Shown: one piece after another, positions 17,113 through 26,806 of the stretch | How the letters are laid out: every line of letters begins with the position of its first letter | How positions within the stretch are numbered: the stretch's first letter is position 1 | From: Clostridia bacterium | GTDB lineage: Bacteria > Bacillota > Clostridia > UBA1381 > UBA9506 | Reading direction: 5' to 3' | Assembly (NCBI GenBank): GCA_017546245.1 | Contig: JAFYXI010000023.1 | Coordinates: 1-64,000 of the forward strand | DNA: 64,000 bases | The notes under the pieces: generated by a model | Databases searched by the model: none | The model's input: only the letters and a program-made list of their open reading frames with translations | What the model was told of the DNA's origin: nothing | Program-made: the position numbers and the translations under genes

Positions 17113-19293
17113 ATGGAACAAAATTTTACCGAACAAAATATAACGCACGCTCTTGAAAAAAACTATATGCCTTATGCAATGAGTGTTATAATTTCGCGTG
17201 CGATTCCTGAAATAGACGGTTTTAAGCCGTCGCACAGAAAACTGCTTTATACAATGTATAAAATGAATCTGCTTACGGGCAACCGCACAAAATCGTCAAA
17301 CGTTGTGGGACAGACTATGAAATTAAATCCGCACGGCGATATGGCGATTTACGAAACAATGGTGCGCTTAACACGCGGTAACGGAGCACTTTTGCATCCT
17401 TTGGTTGATTCAAAGGGTAACTTTGGTATGCAGCAATCGCGTGATATGGCATTTGCGGCACCGCGTTATACAGAGGTTAAGCTTGATTCGATATGTAGTG
17501 AAATATTCAGCGATATAGACAAAAATACTGTCGATTTTACAGATAACTACGACGGCACAATGAAAGAACCGACGCTGTTACCTACAACATTTCCTAATAT
17601 TTTAGTTAATCCCAATCAGGGAATAGCGGTAGGTATGGCATCTAACATTTGCAGTTTTAACTTAAATGAAATATGTAATACAACAATTGCGTTCTTAAAA
17701 GACCCTGAATGTGACCTTAAAAGAACTTTAATTGCTCCTGATTTTTCAACCGGCGCACAGCTTATTTATAAAGAAAGCGAAATTGACACAATATTTAAAA
17801 CAGGTCGCGGAAGCTTTAAGCTTCGTGCATGCTATCAGTACGATAAGAAAAACAATTGCATCGAAATTACCGAAATTCCTTACACCACAACGGTTGAAGC
17901 TATAATCGATAAAATTGTTGAGATGGTAAAACAGGGTAAGTTAAAGGATATTTCAGATGTCCGTGACGAAACCGACTTAAAGGGTTTAAAATTAACGCTT
18001 GATTTAAAAAGAGGAGTAGATGCCGAAAAGCTTATGGCTCGTCTTTACAAGCAGACACCTTTAGAGGATTCGTTCAGCTGTAACTTTAACATATTAATTG
18101 ACGGTGCTCCTCGTGTTATGGGTGTCAGAGAGATTTTAGATGAGTGGAGCAAATTCCGCTTAGGCTGCATAAAACGCCGTTTGGAGTTTGACCTTGATAA
18201 AAAGAATCACCGCCTGCATCTTTTGCTGGGACTTGAAAAAATCCTGATGGATATAGACAAGGCGATTTCTATTATCCGAAATACCGAAGAAGAGGCACAG
18301 GTTGTTCCGAATCTTATGTCAGGCTTTGGAATAGATGCAATTCAGGCAGAGTTTATCGCCGAAATTAAGTTGCGTCACTTAAATAAAGAGTATATTTTAA
18401 ATCGTTTAAAAGATATAGATTCTTTAAAGAAGGATATAAACGATTTGCAGAAAACTCTTGCAAGCAATGTTGCAATGAAGCACATAATAATTCGCGAACT
18501 TGAAGGAATTATGAAAAAATTTGGCGCAGAGCGCCGCACTCAGATTATATCAGAAGATGATGTTATAGAGGTTGTAGAAGAAAGCTTTGTAGAAGACTAT
18601 AACCTTAAAATGTTCTTAACCGAGCAGAATTACTTAAAGAAAATATCTTTAGTATCACTTCGTGCAAGCTCTGACCAGAAATTAAAAGAAGATGACAGAA
18701 TTATTTGCTCCTGTGAGTGCTCGAACCGTGATGAAGCATTATTCTTCAGTAATAAGTGCAACGTATATAAAATGAAAATTAATGATATTCCTGACTGCAA
18801 GGCAAGTGTTCTGGGAGAATATCTGCCGAATCTTTTGGGAATGGAAACTGACGAAAAAATAGTTTATATGGCAGTTACAGACGGAAAATATGCAGGTAAT
18901 ATGTTGTTCTGTTTTGAAAACGGAAAAATGGCAAAAGTTCCTTTAGAAAGCTATGCCACAAAAACAAACCGTAAAAAGCTTACCAATGCATATTATGCAA
19001 AATCACCGCTTGCATCTGTGCGGTATTTGGCGGCAGATACTGAGCTTGTTGTATTTAGCAGCATAAATAAGGTATTAATTTTTGATACTGCTAAAATTCC
19101 TTTAAAGACAACCAGAAGTACGCAGGGGGTTCAGGTAATGACTCCTAAGAAAGGAAGCGTAATAGCAAAGGTTGTAACACTTGATGAGGTAACATTTACC
19201 GAGTTTGATTATTACAGAACCAAAAATATTCCTGCGCGTGGTTCGTATTTAAAAGACGATGATGTGCAGGGTGAGCAGATTTCGTTGCTGTAA
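17113..19293 (+). CDS. parC: DNA topoisomerase IV/gyrase A-type subunit (ParC-like)
   Basis: The protein is 726 aa. The breakage-reunion domain starts MPYAMSVIISRAIPEIDGFKPSHRK and includes HGDMAIYETMVRLTRGN and the catalytic Tyr119 in FAAPRYTEVKL. A long helical coiled-coil tower spans about 380-480. The C-terminal beta-propeller-like region is short and lacks a recognisable GyrA box (QRRGGKG), which favours topoisomerase IV-type decatenation over supercoiling. The ATPase partner (ParE/GyrB) is not adjacent, which is unusual because the two are normally paired in Clostridia. AGGAGG precedes the start, and a strong terminator follows. Confidence 0.9.
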   Translation: MEQNFTEQNITHALEKNYMPYAMSVIISRAIPEIDGFKPSHRKLLYTMYKMNLLTGNRTKSSNVVGQTMKLNPHGDMAIYETMVRLTRGNGALLHPLVDSKGNFGMQQSRDMAFAAPRYTEVKLDSICSEIFSDIDKNTVDFTDNYDGTMKEPTLLPTTFPNILVNPNQGIAVGMASNICSFNLNEICNTTIAFLKDPECDLKRTLIAPDFSTGAQLIYKESEIDTIFKTGRGSFKLRACYQYDKKNNCIEITEIPYTTTVEAIIDKIVEMVKQGKLKDISDVRDETDLKGLKLTLDLKRGVDAEKLMARLYKQTPLEDSFSCNFNILIDGAPRVMGVREILDEWSKFRLGCIKRRLEFDLDKKNHRLHLLLGLEKILMDIDKAISIIRNTEEEAQVVPNLMSGFGIDAIQAEFIAEIKLRHLNKEYILNRLKDIDSLKKDINDLQKTLASNVAMKHIIIRELEGIMKKFGAERRTQIISEDDVIEVVEESFVEDYNLKMFLTEQNYLKKISLVSLRASSDQKLKEDDRIICSCECSNRDEALFFSNKCNVYKMKINDIPDCKASVLGEYLPNLLGMETDEKIVYMAVTDGKYAGNMLFCFENGKMAKVPLESYATKTNRKKLTNAYYAKSPLASVRYLAADTELVVFSSINKVLIFDTAKIPLKTTRSTQGVQVMTPKKGSVIAKVVTLDEVTFTEFDYYRTKNIPARGSYLKDDDVQGEQISLL

Positions 19294-19340
19294 AAAACAA
19301 AGAGTTGCTGCAATTTAATGCAGCAACTCTTTGTTTTATG
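19294..19340. terminator. Terminator after parC
   Basis: A perfect 19-bp stem (19294-19312 with 19319-19337), 6-nt loop and T tract. Confidence 0.9.
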
Positions 19341-19364
19341 TCGAATATACAAGATAATATCTTG

Positions 19365-19393
19365 TTGACGATGCCAAAGATTTTGTTTATAAT
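19365..19393 (+). promoter_or_regulatory. Promoter of uvrC
   Basis: TTGACG (19365-19370), 17 nt and TATAAT (19388-19393), ~45 nt upstream of the uvrC start. No LexA-type box (GAAC-N4-GTTC) is visible near it. Confidence 0.85.
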
Positions 19394-19438
19394 ATAATAA
19401 ACGTATATTTGTACCAAAAGCAGAAAGGAGGGCGAAAA

Positions 19439-21304
19439 ATGGATAAAGAGCGATTGTCGAACATTCCCGAAGAGCCGGGGGTTTATCTTATGAAGGATAA
19501 AACGGGCAAAATTATCTATGTCGGAAAAGCCAAAATATTAAAAAACAGAGTGCGCCAGTATTTTCAGAATCAGGAGCGTCACGCGCCGAAAGTGCGTGCG
19601 ATGGTAAGCAATATCCACGATTTTGAATATATAATTACCGACAGCGAATTAGAGGCTCTTATTTTAGAATGTAACCTTATAAAAAAATATCGCCCTTACT
19701 ATAATATACTGCTTAAAGATGATAAAAACTACCCGTACATAAAGGTTACGATTCAAGAGGATTATCCCAAAATTTTTCTGTCGAGAAAAATGCTTAAAGA
19801 CGGTGCAAAATATTTCGGACCGTACACATCAAGTGCTGCCGTGCGTGAGGCAATTGATATGGTAAGTAAATTGTATAAAATACCTGTCTGCAACATAAAG
19901 CTTCCTCGTGATATGGGTAAAAAAAGAGCATGCTTAAATGCACACATCGGTCAATGTATTGCTCCGTGTGAGAAATGCATTTCAAAACAGGATTATAAAA
20001 AAATTATATCTGATGCATGCAGCTTTTTAGACGGAGACCACGATGTGCTTATAGCAGACCTGGAACGTGATATGTATGCCGCATCGGACGAGATGGAGTT
20101 TGAAAAAGCGGCAATATACAGGGATAAATTAGAAAGCATTAAAAAAATTGATGAAAGGCAAAAGATTATATCAGAGCGTCAAGCAGATGAGGATGCAATC
20201 GGATTTTACCGTCAGGAAAACAAAACCTTTGCAGAGGTATTCTTTATCCGCAGAGGAAGACTGCTGGGCAGGCATCTTGCAATATTGGACAAGACTAAAG
20301 ATTTGTCGGAAAATGAAATAACGGCAGATTTTTTAAAACAGTTTTATCACGAAGCAAGCTATATACCCAAAAATATTTATGTTCAATATGACTGTGACGA
20401 GCTTGATTTGATTTCTCGGTGGCTTACAGGCAAAAAGGGGCAAAAGGTATTGGTATCTTGTCCGAAACGCGGAGAAAAGAAAAATATAGTTGAAATGGCA
20501 TATAAAAACGCACGACAGGCGGCAGTTGATTACATATTAAAAAGGTCAGACACCAAAAAAAGCATAAGCAAAACTATTTTAAAGTTAAAAGAAGAGCTGG
20601 CGTTGCCTGCACCGCCTTACAGAATTGAATCTTATGATATATCAAACACAAGCGGCGCCGACAGCGTGGGTACGATGGTGGTTTTTGTTGACGGTCAGCC
20701 TGCAAAAAGATTTTACCGAAGATTTAAAATCGAAACAGTTGAGGGCAGCGACGATTATAAAAGTATGTCAGAGGTTATTTATCGACGTTTTAAAAATGCC
20801 CGCGAAGAAGAATTGCTTATTGAAAAAGGTGAGCTGTTAAAAGAAAATGCAAAATTTCTTCCTAAGCCTGACTGCATATTTTTAGATGGCGGAAAAGGAC
20901 ATTTAAGCGTAGTTTCAGAGCTTATGGAGCTGCTCGACCAGGACATTGCGCTATTCGGTATGGTAAAAGACGAAAAACACAGAACACGTGCGTTAATTAA
21001 TGTAAATAACGAAGAAATTGAGTTTAAAAAATCATCAGAGTCGTTTGCGCTTATCACGCGCATACAAGATGAAGTGCATCGTTTTGCAATTGATTACCAT
21101 AAAAAGCTGCGCAAAAAAACCATGACCGGTTCTGTTTTAGAAGAAATCGAGGGAGTAGGGCCTCAAACCAGAAAAAAAATAATGAAACATTTTAAAACAA
21201 TTTCGGCGGTTAAAAGTGCCGAAAAAGCTGATATTATGCAGATTTCTGGCATGTCAGAAAAAACAGCAGAAAATATTTACAATTTTTTTGCTAAAAAAAC
21301 TTGA
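19439..21304 (+). CDS. uvrC: UvrABC excinuclease subunit C
   Basis: UvrC makes both incisions around bulky DNA lesions in nucleotide excision repair. The 621-aa protein has the GIY-YIG nuclease (PGVYLMKDKTGKIIYVGKA, 3' incision), a Cys-containing stretch (CLNAHIGQCIAPCEKCIS), a UvrB-binding UVR helix pair (MEFEKAAIYRDKLESIKKI), an RNase H-like nuclease (SYDISNTSGADSVGTMVVF and IFLDGGKGHLS, 5' incision) and a C-terminal helix-hairpin-helix (LEEIEGVGPQTRKKIMKHF). AAAGGAGGG sets the ATG at 19439; upstream in-frame codons carry no ribosome site. uvrA and uvrB are not in the window. Confidence 0.97.
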   Translation: MDKERLSNIPEEPGVYLMKDKTGKIIYVGKAKILKNRVRQYFQNQERHAPKVRAMVSNIHDFEYIITDSELEALILECNLIKKYRPYYNILLKDDKNYPYIKVTIQEDYPKIFLSRKMLKDGAKYFGPYTSSAAVREAIDMVSKLYKIPVCNIKLPRDMGKKRACLNAHIGQCIAPCEKCISKQDYKKIISDACSFLDGDHDVLIADLERDMYAASDEMEFEKAAIYRDKLESIKKIDERQKIISERQADEDAIGFYRQENKTFAEVFFIRRGRLLGRHLAILDKTKDLSENEITADFLKQFYHEASYIPKNIYVQYDCDELDLISRWLTGKKGQKVLVSCPKRGEKKNIVEMAYKNARQAAVDYILKRSDTKKSISKTILKLKEELALPAPPYRIESYDISNTSGADSVGTMVVFVDGQPAKRFYRRFKIETVEGSDDYKSMSEVIYRRFKNAREEELLIEKGELLKENAKFLPKPDCIFLDGGKGHLSVVSELMELLDQDIALFGMVKDEKHRTRALINVNNEEIEFKKSSESFALITRIQDEVHRFAIDYHKKLRKKTMTGSVLEEIEGVGPQTRKKIMKHFKTISAVKSAEKADIMQISGMSEKTAENIYNFFAKKT

Positions 21305-21339
21305 AATTTTCTTGATTTTATAGTATACTTTGTGATAAT
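21301..21339 (+). promoter_or_regulatory. Promoter region of the plsX-fab operon
   Basis: Two overlapping candidates: TTGAAA (21301-21306)-17-TATACT (21324-21329) and TTGATT (21312-21317)-16-GATAAT (21334-21339). No recognisable FapR operator palindrome is seen in the 94-nt intergenic region. Confidence 0.6.
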
Positions 21340-21398
21340 GTAGGTGTAAGAACTACAATATGTTGTGCATTATAATGAAGAGAAAAGAAGGGTGAAAT

Positions 21399-22397
21399 AT
21401 GCGGATAGTTGTGGATGCCTATGGCGGAGACAATGCCCCGTCAGAAGTTATAAAAGGCTGTGTTATGGCAGCAAACGAGCTTGATGTTCAGATTATTTTG
21501 ACAGGAAAAGAAGAAGAGATAGCCGAACTTTTAAAAAATGAGAGCTATCCAAAAGAAAAAATTTCAATAAAAAATGCAGAAGAAGTAATAACAAACGATG
21601 ACAGTCCGGTAAGTGCAATAAGAACCAAAAAAGATTCGTCTATGGTTGTTGCTCTTAATATGGTTAAAGAAAAAGAAGCGGATGCTATGGTTTCTGCAGG
21701 TAATACCGGTGCATATTTTGCAGGCGCATTCCGCATTTTAGGAAGAATTAAAGGTGTAAAAAGACCGGCTTTGGCGACTTTTGTACCCAATATTGTTTCG
21801 GGCAGTATTGCTCTTGATGTTGGCGCAAACACAGATTGTAAGCCTGAGCATCTGGTGCAGTTTGCACGCATGGGTTCGCTGTATGCCGAGCACGTTTTAA
21901 AAATCGAAAATCCGCGTGTTGGTCTTGTAAATATAGGCGCAGAGTCAGGCAAAGGCGATGAACTTTCTAAGACTACATACCAGCTTCTTTCTGAAAGCAA
22001 TATTAATTTTACCGGTAATATAGAGGCTCGCCAGATTCCGTTTGGTGATGCTGATGTTATAGTTTGCGACGGATTTGTAGGAAACGTAATATTAAAGCTT
22101 ATGGAGGGCGAAGCTCAGGCTTTGTTCGGAATGCTTAAAGAGGTTTTTGTTAAAAACATTTTAACCAAGCTTTCGTATTTAATATTAAAACCCGGACTTC
22201 GCAATTTAAAGAAAAAAATGGATTATGCCGAATACGGCGGAGCACCGATATTGGGAATAGACGGTGTAGTTATTAAAACGCACGGAAGTGCTAAAGCAAA
22301 GGCTTTTTACAATGCGGTAAAAAGTGCGGTTGTTTTTGCAGAATCAGGTGTGATTGAAAAAATCAAATCACAGCTGACAGAGCAAGAGGAGGAATAA
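21399..22397 (+). CDS. plsX: Phosphate acyltransferase PlsX
   Basis: PlsX turns acyl-ACP and phosphate into acyl-phosphate, the donor for PlsY at the start of phospholipid synthesis. The 332-aa length is standard. It opens MRIVVDAYGGDNAPSEVIKG and contains MVSAGNTGAYFAGAFRILGRI, LDVGANTDCKPEHLVQFARMG, LVNIGAESGKGDELSK and VCDGFVGNVILKLMEG. It leads an operon of fatty acid synthesis genes. A fapR repressor gene, which often precedes plsX in Firmicutes, is absent here. Confidence 0.97.
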   Translation: MRIVVDAYGGDNAPSEVIKGCVMAANELDVQIILTGKEEEIAELLKNESYPKEKISIKNAEEVITNDDSPVSAIRTKKDSSMVVALNMVKEKEADAMVSAGNTGAYFAGAFRILGRIKGVKRPALATFVPNIVSGSIALDVGANTDCKPEHLVQFARMGSLYAEHVLKIENPRVGLVNIGAESGKGDELSKTTYQLLSESNINFTGNIEARQIPFGDADVIVCDGFVGNVILKLMEGEAQALFGMLKEVFVKNILTKLSYLILKPGLRNLKKKMDYAEYGGAPILGIDGVVIKTHGSAKAKAFYNAVKSAVVFAESGVIEKIKSQLTEQEEE

Positions 22398-22402
22398 AAT
22401 AA

Positions 22403-23380
22403 ATGAATGCTAAGGTTATCGGCGTGGGCAAATATCTGCCTGAGCGAATCTTAACAAATTTTGATCTTGAAAAAATGGTAGATACATCAGATGAATGGAT
22501 TACCAAAAGAACAGGAATAAAAGAACGTCACATTGCCCGTGATGATGAGTTTGCAACAGATATGGCAATTGTTGCCGGCAAAGAGGCAATAGCAGATGCA
22601 GGTCTTAGTGCAGAAGATATTGAGCTTGTTTTGGTTTCGACTGTTTCGGCAGGACTTGTTACACCAAACGTATCGTGTCAGGTTCAGAAAGGCATCGGAG
22701 CGGTAAATGCGGCAGCAATTGATATGAATACTGCTTGCTCAGGATTTGTTTCGGCGATGATTATTGCACAGCAGTTTATAAAGGCTGGGGCTTATCGCAA
22801 TATTTTAGTTGTAGGCAGCGATACCATGTCTAAGTATACCGACTGGGAAGACCGTACCTCTTGCGTACTTTTCGGTGATGGTGCTGGTGCGGCTGTTGTT
22901 ACTGCGTGTGATGACGGTGACGGTATTTTAGCTTTTGAAATGGGAGCAAACGGTGAAAAGGGTGATGTGCTGTCTATCCCGAGCCTTGAGTTCTCTGATG
23001 AAGATATTGAGCGTCGAGGCGGTGAGAAAAAGCGCACCTTCTGGATGGATGGCAGCGAGGTATTTAAGTTTGCCGTTCGCATTATGGGCGAGTCAATGCT
23101 CAGAACGCTCGAAAAGGCAAATATGTCAATTGATGATCTTGATTTACTTATACCGCATCAGGCAAATATCAGAATAGTAGACGGCTCTGTTAAAAGACTT
23201 AACTTAGCACCTGATAAGGTTTTTGTAAATATCGAAAAAACCGGTAATATCTCAAGTGCTTGTGTTCCTGTTGCACTTTGCGAGGCTATTAAAGAAGGCA
23301 AAGCAAAAAAAGGCGATACAATAGGCTTGGTCGGTTTTGGCGGTGGTTTAACCTGGTCATCTTTAGTGATGAAAATTTAA
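22403..23380 (+). CDS. fabH: 3-oxoacyl-ACP synthase III
   Basis: FabH condenses acetyl-CoA (or a short branched acyl-CoA) with malonyl-ACP to start fatty acid chains. The 325-aa protein has catalytic Cys112 (DMNTACSGF), His in LIPHQANIRI and Asn in KTGNISSACVPVAL, and ends with LVGFGGGLTWSSLVMK. It starts 5 nt after plsX; GAGGAGG at the end of plsX is its ribosome site. Confidence 0.97.
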   Translation: MNAKVIGVGKYLPERILTNFDLEKMVDTSDEWITKRTGIKERHIARDDEFATDMAIVAGKEAIADAGLSAEDIELVLVSTVSAGLVTPNVSCQVQKGIGAVNAAAIDMNTACSGFVSAMIIAQQFIKAGAYRNILVVGSDTMSKYTDWEDRTSCVLFGDGAGAAVVTACDDGDGILAFEMGANGEKGDVLSIPSLEFSDEDIERRGGEKKRTFWMDGSEVFKFAVRIMGESMLRTLEKANMSIDDLDLLIPHQANIRIVDGSVKRLNLAPDKVFVNIEKTGNISSACVPVALCEAIKEGKAKKGDTIGLVGFGGGLTWSSLVMKI

Positions 23381-23396
23381 TTTGGAGTGTGAACAT

Positions 23397-24329
23397 ATGA
23401 GCAAAACAGCATTTTTGTTCTCCGGTCAGGGTGCGCAGACGGTTGGTATGGGTAAAGAGCTTGCCGAAAGCTTTTCAGTAGCTAACGAGGTTTTTGATAC
23501 AGCAAGCGAAGCACTCGGCATGGATATGAAAAAAATGATTTGGGAAAGCGATGAAGAAACTCTTAAAATAACTGAAAATACACAGCCTGCAATTGTTACT
23601 ATGAGTATAGCGGCTCTTCGTGTGTTAGAGCAGGAGGGTGTTAAGGCAGATGTAGTAGCAGGCTTAAGTCTGGGTGAATATTCTGCACATGTTGCAGCAG
23701 AATCGGTAGATTTTGCTGATGCTGTAAAATTAGTAAGAAAACGCGGTAAATATATGCAGGAAGAAGTTCCTGTCGGTAAGGGTGCAATGGCAGCTGTTAT
23801 GGGAATGGAGGATGCAGCGGTATATGCCGTTTGCGAAAAAGCAAAAGAGTTTGGAATTGTATCTCCGGCAAACTTTAACTGCCCCGGTCAGATAACGGTA
23901 GCAGGTGAAACGTCCGCTGTTGAAAAGGCTTGCGAAATTGCAAAAGAAATGGGTGCAAAACGTGCGTTAATGCTTCCTGTAAGTGCACCGTTTCATTGTG
24001 AAATGCTTATAGGTGCAGGTGAAAAGCTTGCAAAAGAAATGGAAAACGTAACCTTTGGCGAAATGAAAATTCCGCTTATTACAAATGTAACCGCAGATTA
24101 TGTTAAATCTGCTGATGATATAAAACCTCTTTTGGTTAAGCAGGTTTCGTCAAGTGTTTTGTGGGAAAAAAGCATAAACCGTATGCTTGCTGACGGTGTA
24201 GATACCTTTATCGAGGTAGGTCCGGGAAAAGCACTCAGCGGATTTATGAAAAAAATCAACAAAGAGGCTTTGGTGTATAATGTAGAAGATTTAAAATCTT
24301 TGCAGGCTACGCTTGAGGCAGTTAAATAA
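23397..24329 (+). CDS. fabD: Malonyl-CoA:ACP transacylase
   Basis: FabD loads malonyl groups on acyl carrier protein. The 310-aa protein has FSGQGAQTVGMGKEL, nucleophile Ser91 in AGLSLGEYSAHVAA and catalytic His200 in PVSAPFHCEM. TTTGGAGTG places the start at the ATG 23397 rather than at an in-frame TTG that overlaps that site. It lies between fabH and fabG. Confidence 0.97.
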   Translation: MSKTAFLFSGQGAQTVGMGKELAESFSVANEVFDTASEALGMDMKKMIWESDEETLKITENTQPAIVTMSIAALRVLEQEGVKADVVAGLSLGEYSAHVAAESVDFADAVKLVRKRGKYMQEEVPVGKGAMAAVMGMEDAAVYAVCEKAKEFGIVSPANFNCPGQITVAGETSAVEKACEIAKEMGAKRALMLPVSAPFHCEMLIGAGEKLAKEMENVTFGEMKIPLITNVTADYVKSADDIKPLLVKQVSSSVLWEKSINRMLADGVDTFIEVGPGKALSGFMKKINKEALVYNVEDLKSLQATLEAVK

Positions 24330-24341
24330 CGAGGTGAAAAA

Positions 24342-25097
24342 ATGAGTATAGAATTAGATTTAACAGGCAAAACCGCCCTTATTACCGGTGCGGGTCGCGG
24401 TATCGGCCGTGATATAGCAAGAAAACTGTCATCTATGGGAGCAAATATCGTTATAAACGATATTGCTTCATCAACAGATGCAGATAATGCAGCTGAAGAG
24501 CTTAATGCTGCAGGCGGCAATGCTATCTGCTTAAAAGGTGATGTAAGAAATTACGACGAAATTGAAAAAATTATTAAAAATACTCTTGACAAATTCTCTA
24601 CAATTGATATATTAGTAAATAATGCAGGTATCACAAAAGACGGTCTTATGATGCGAATGAGCGAAGATGACTGGGATGCGGTTTTAGACATTAACTTAAA
24701 GGGCGCGTTCCACACAATCAAGGCAGTTACACGTCCTATGATGAAGCAGAGAAGCGGAACAATAATTAACGTTGCATCTATCGTAGGTGTAATGGGTAAC
24801 GCAGGTCAGGCTAACTATGTTGCATCAAAGGCAGGACTTATCGGTCTTACCAAAACAACTGCAAAAGAGCTGTCATCACGCGGTATTACCTGTAATGCAG
24901 TAGCTCCGGGTTTTATCCGCTCGGCTATGACAGACCAGCTTACCGATGCAGTTAAGCAGGAATATTTTAAGGCAATTCCGCTTGCACGTTTCGGCGAAAC
25001 TGAAGATGTAGCAAATGTTGTTGCATTTTTGGCAAGCGATTTAGCAAAATACATTACCGGTCAGGTCATACATATTGACGGCGGCCTTGTAATGTAA
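24342..25097 (+). CDS. fabG: 3-oxoacyl-ACP reductase
   Basis: FabG reduces 3-oxoacyl-ACP with NADPH in the elongation cycle. This 251-aa short-chain dehydrogenase has TGAGRGIG (about 15-22), NNAG (93-96), the catalytic triad Ser146, Tyr159 and Lys163, and the C-terminal GQVIHIDGGLVM. Its place between fabD and acpP fixes the role among the many similar dehydrogenases. Confidence 0.96.
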   Translation: MSIELDLTGKTALITGAGRGIGRDIARKLSSMGANIVINDIASSTDADNAAEELNAAGGNAICLKGDVRNYDEIEKIIKNTLDKFSTIDILVNNAGITKDGLMMRMSEDDWDAVLDINLKGAFHTIKAVTRPMMKQRSGTIINVASIVGVMGNAGQANYVASKAGLIGLTKTTAKELSSRGITCNAVAPGFIRSAMTDQLTDAVKQEYFKAIPLARFGETEDVANVVAFLASDLAKYITGQVIHIDGGLVM

Positions 25098-25130
25098 TAA
25101 TATTTATATTCTATTCTGGAGGTGAAAAAT

Positions 25131-25358
25131 ATGGAATTTGAAAAAGTAAGAGACATTATCGTTGATCAGTTGGGCGTTGATGAAAGTGCAGTTGTACCGG
25201 AAGCATCTTTTATTGATGATTTAGGTGCAGATTCTTTGGATATCGTTGAGTTGATTATGGCTTTAGAAGAGGAATTCGACATCGAAATCCCCGACGGAGA
25301 GGCTGAAAACATCAAGGTTGTATCCGATGTAGTTAACTATATCAAGGCAAATGCGTAA
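25131..25358 (+). CDS. acpP: Acyl carrier protein
   Basis: A 75-aa acidic four-helix carrier of acyl intermediates. Ser35 in the [18 protein letters not shown] motif receives 4'-phosphopantetheine. CTGGAGGTGA (25116-25125) places the ATG at 25131; a GTG at 25122 lies inside that site and is not the start. A strong terminator directly downstream separates it from fabF. Confidence 0.97.
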   Translation: MEFEKVRDIIVDQLGVDESAVVPEASFIDDLGADSLDIVELIMALEEEFDIEIPDGEAENIKVVSDVVNYIKANA

Positions 25359-25380
25359 TAACGATGAATTTGGATACATC

Positions 25381-25411
25381 AAAAAAGTCCCGTCTAAAGC
25401 GGGACTTTTTT
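25381..25411 (+). terminator. Terminator after acpP
   Basis: A 12-bp stem (25381-25392 with 25400-25411) with a 7-nt loop and T6. fabF expression must therefore rely partly on read-through or a further promoter. Confidence 0.88.
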
Positions 25412-25424
25412 GAAAAAGTCTATT

Positions 25425-25456
25425 AAGACAAGACATCTTCGGGATGTCTTAGTCTT
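25425..25456 (+). other. Leader hairpin upstream of fabF
   Basis: A 13-bp stem with one bulged A (25425-25437 with 25443-25456) closes a TTCGG loop, 9 nt before the fabF ribosome site. It has no U tract. It may stabilise the fabF 5' end or form part of a processing site. Confidence 0.5.
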
Positions 25457-25479
25457 TGATATATTTCGGAGGTAACACA

Positions 25480-26718
25480 ATGCGAAGAGTAGTAATTACC
25501 GGAACAGGAACAATTACTCCTATAGGTAACGATAAAGATACTTTTTGGAAAAACTTAAAAGACGGTGTTTGCGGCGTAGATTTGGTGACTCGTTTTGATA
25601 CAACAGAGTTTGCCTGCCGCATCGGTGCAGAGGTAAAGAATTTTAATCCTGAAGACTACCTCGACAAAAAAGAAGCAAAGCGCATGGACCGTTACACTCA
25701 GTATGCAATGGCAGCGGCTAAAATGGCAGTAGCAGATTCTAAGCTTGATATGGAAAAAGAAGATGCCACACGTGTCGGTGTTATTGTTGCATCGGGCGTT
25801 GGCGGTATGGAAACATTGGAAAATCAGGCAAATGCTCTTGCAAATAAAGGACCGGGCAGAGTAAGTCCTTTCTTTATTCCTATGATGATTTCGAATATGG
25901 CTGCAGGTCAGGTTGCAATTATGACCGGTGCAAAAGGTCTTAACTTTTGCATAACATCTGCCTGTGCATCAGGAACTCACGCAATCGGCGAGGCATTTCG
26001 TGCAATTAAAAACGGTGATGCCGATGTTATGATTACAGGTGGAGCAGAGGCGGCAATCACACCTTTATCATACGCGGGCTTTTGCTCTATGAAGGCACTT
26101 TCTACAAATAATGATGACCCTAAGGGTGCATCCTGCCCGTTTGATAAAAACCGTGACGGATTTATTATGGGCGAAGGCAGCGGAATACTTGTTTTAGAAG
26201 AATTAGAGCACGCTAAAGCAAGGGGAGCAAACATTGTTGCCGAAGTAGTTGGCTATGGAGCAACCGACGACGCACACCACATTACCGCACCGGCTCCTGA
26301 TGGTGAGGGCGGCGCGAGAGCTATGCAGCTTGCTATAGAGAATGCAGGAATTAAGGCAGAAGATGTTGACTACATAAATGCGCACGGAACATCAACACCT
26401 TATAACGACAAGTTTGAAACAGCGGCCATTAAAAAGGTTTTTGGTGACCACGCATACAAGCTGGCGGTAAGTTCGACAAAATCGATGACAGGACATCTTT
26501 TGGGTGCTGCAGGTGCAATCGAGGCTATTATAAGCGCATTTGCACTTAATGAGGGCTTTATTCCTGCAACAATAAACCACAAAGAAGATGACCCCGATTG
26601 CGATCTTGATTATGTATTCAATCAGGGAAGAGAAAAAGAAATTCGTTATGCCCTTTCAAATTCGCTAGGCTTTGGCGGTCATAACGCAACAGTTCTTTTG
26701 AAAAAATATGATGCTTAA
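25480..26718 (+). CDS. fabF: 3-oxoacyl-ACP synthase II
   Basis: FabF elongates acyl-ACP with malonyl-ACP. The 412-aa protein has catalytic Cys162 ([13 protein letters not shown]), the two His residues in [11 protein letters not shown] and [13 protein letters not shown], and [13 protein letters not shown] at the end. CGGAGGTAA fixes the ATG at 25480. It follows acpP after a terminator and a leader hairpin. No enoyl-ACP reductase, dehydratase or acetyl-CoA carboxylase gene is seen nearby. Confidence 0.97.
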   Translation: MRRVVITGTGTITPIGNDKDTFWKNLKDGVCGVDLVTRFDTTEFACRIGAEVKNFNPEDYLDKKEAKRMDRYTQYAMAAAKMAVADSKLDMEKEDATRVGVIVASGVGGMETLENQANALANKGPGRVSPFFIPMMISNMAAGQVAIMTGAKGLNFCITSACASGTHAIGEAFRAIKNGDADVMITGGAEAAITPLSYAGFCSMKALSTNNDDPKGASCPFDKNRDGFIMGEGSGILVLEELEHAKARGANIVAEVVGYGATDDAHHITAPAPDGEGGARAMQLAIENAGIKAEDVDYINAHGTSTPYNDKFETAAIKKVFGDHAYKLAVSSTKSMTGHLLGAAGAIEAIISAFALNEGFIPATINHKEDDPDCDLDYVFNQGREKEIRYALSNSLGFGGHNATVLLKKYDA

Positions 26719-26728
26719 TATTTAACAT

Positions 26729-26750
26729 ATGGGCGGCTTTTGTCGCCCAT
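26729..26750 (+). other. Hairpin in the fabF-rnc gap
   Basis: ATGGGCGGC pairs with GTCGCCCAT around a TTTT loop (9 bp, one G-U). There is no U run after it, so it is at best a weak terminator. It may mark the fabF mRNA end. Confidence 0.5.
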
Positions 26751-26765
26751 AAAGAAATTTTCGAT

Positions 26766-26806
26766 GGTTATTGACGAGGTGTTATATAAGGCACTTGGTC
26801 AATACC
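26766..26806 (+). promoter_or_regulatory. Long hairpin in the rnc leader, possible RNase III autoregulation site
   Basis: GGT(T)ATTGAC (26766-26775) pairs with GTCAATACC (26798-26806), and inside it AGGTG (26777-26781) pairs with CACTT (26792-26796). The result is a two-part stem of about 14 bp just upstream of the rnc ribosome site. In E. coli and other bacteria, rnc mRNA is cut by its own product in such a leader. The role here is inference. Confidence 0.45.
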
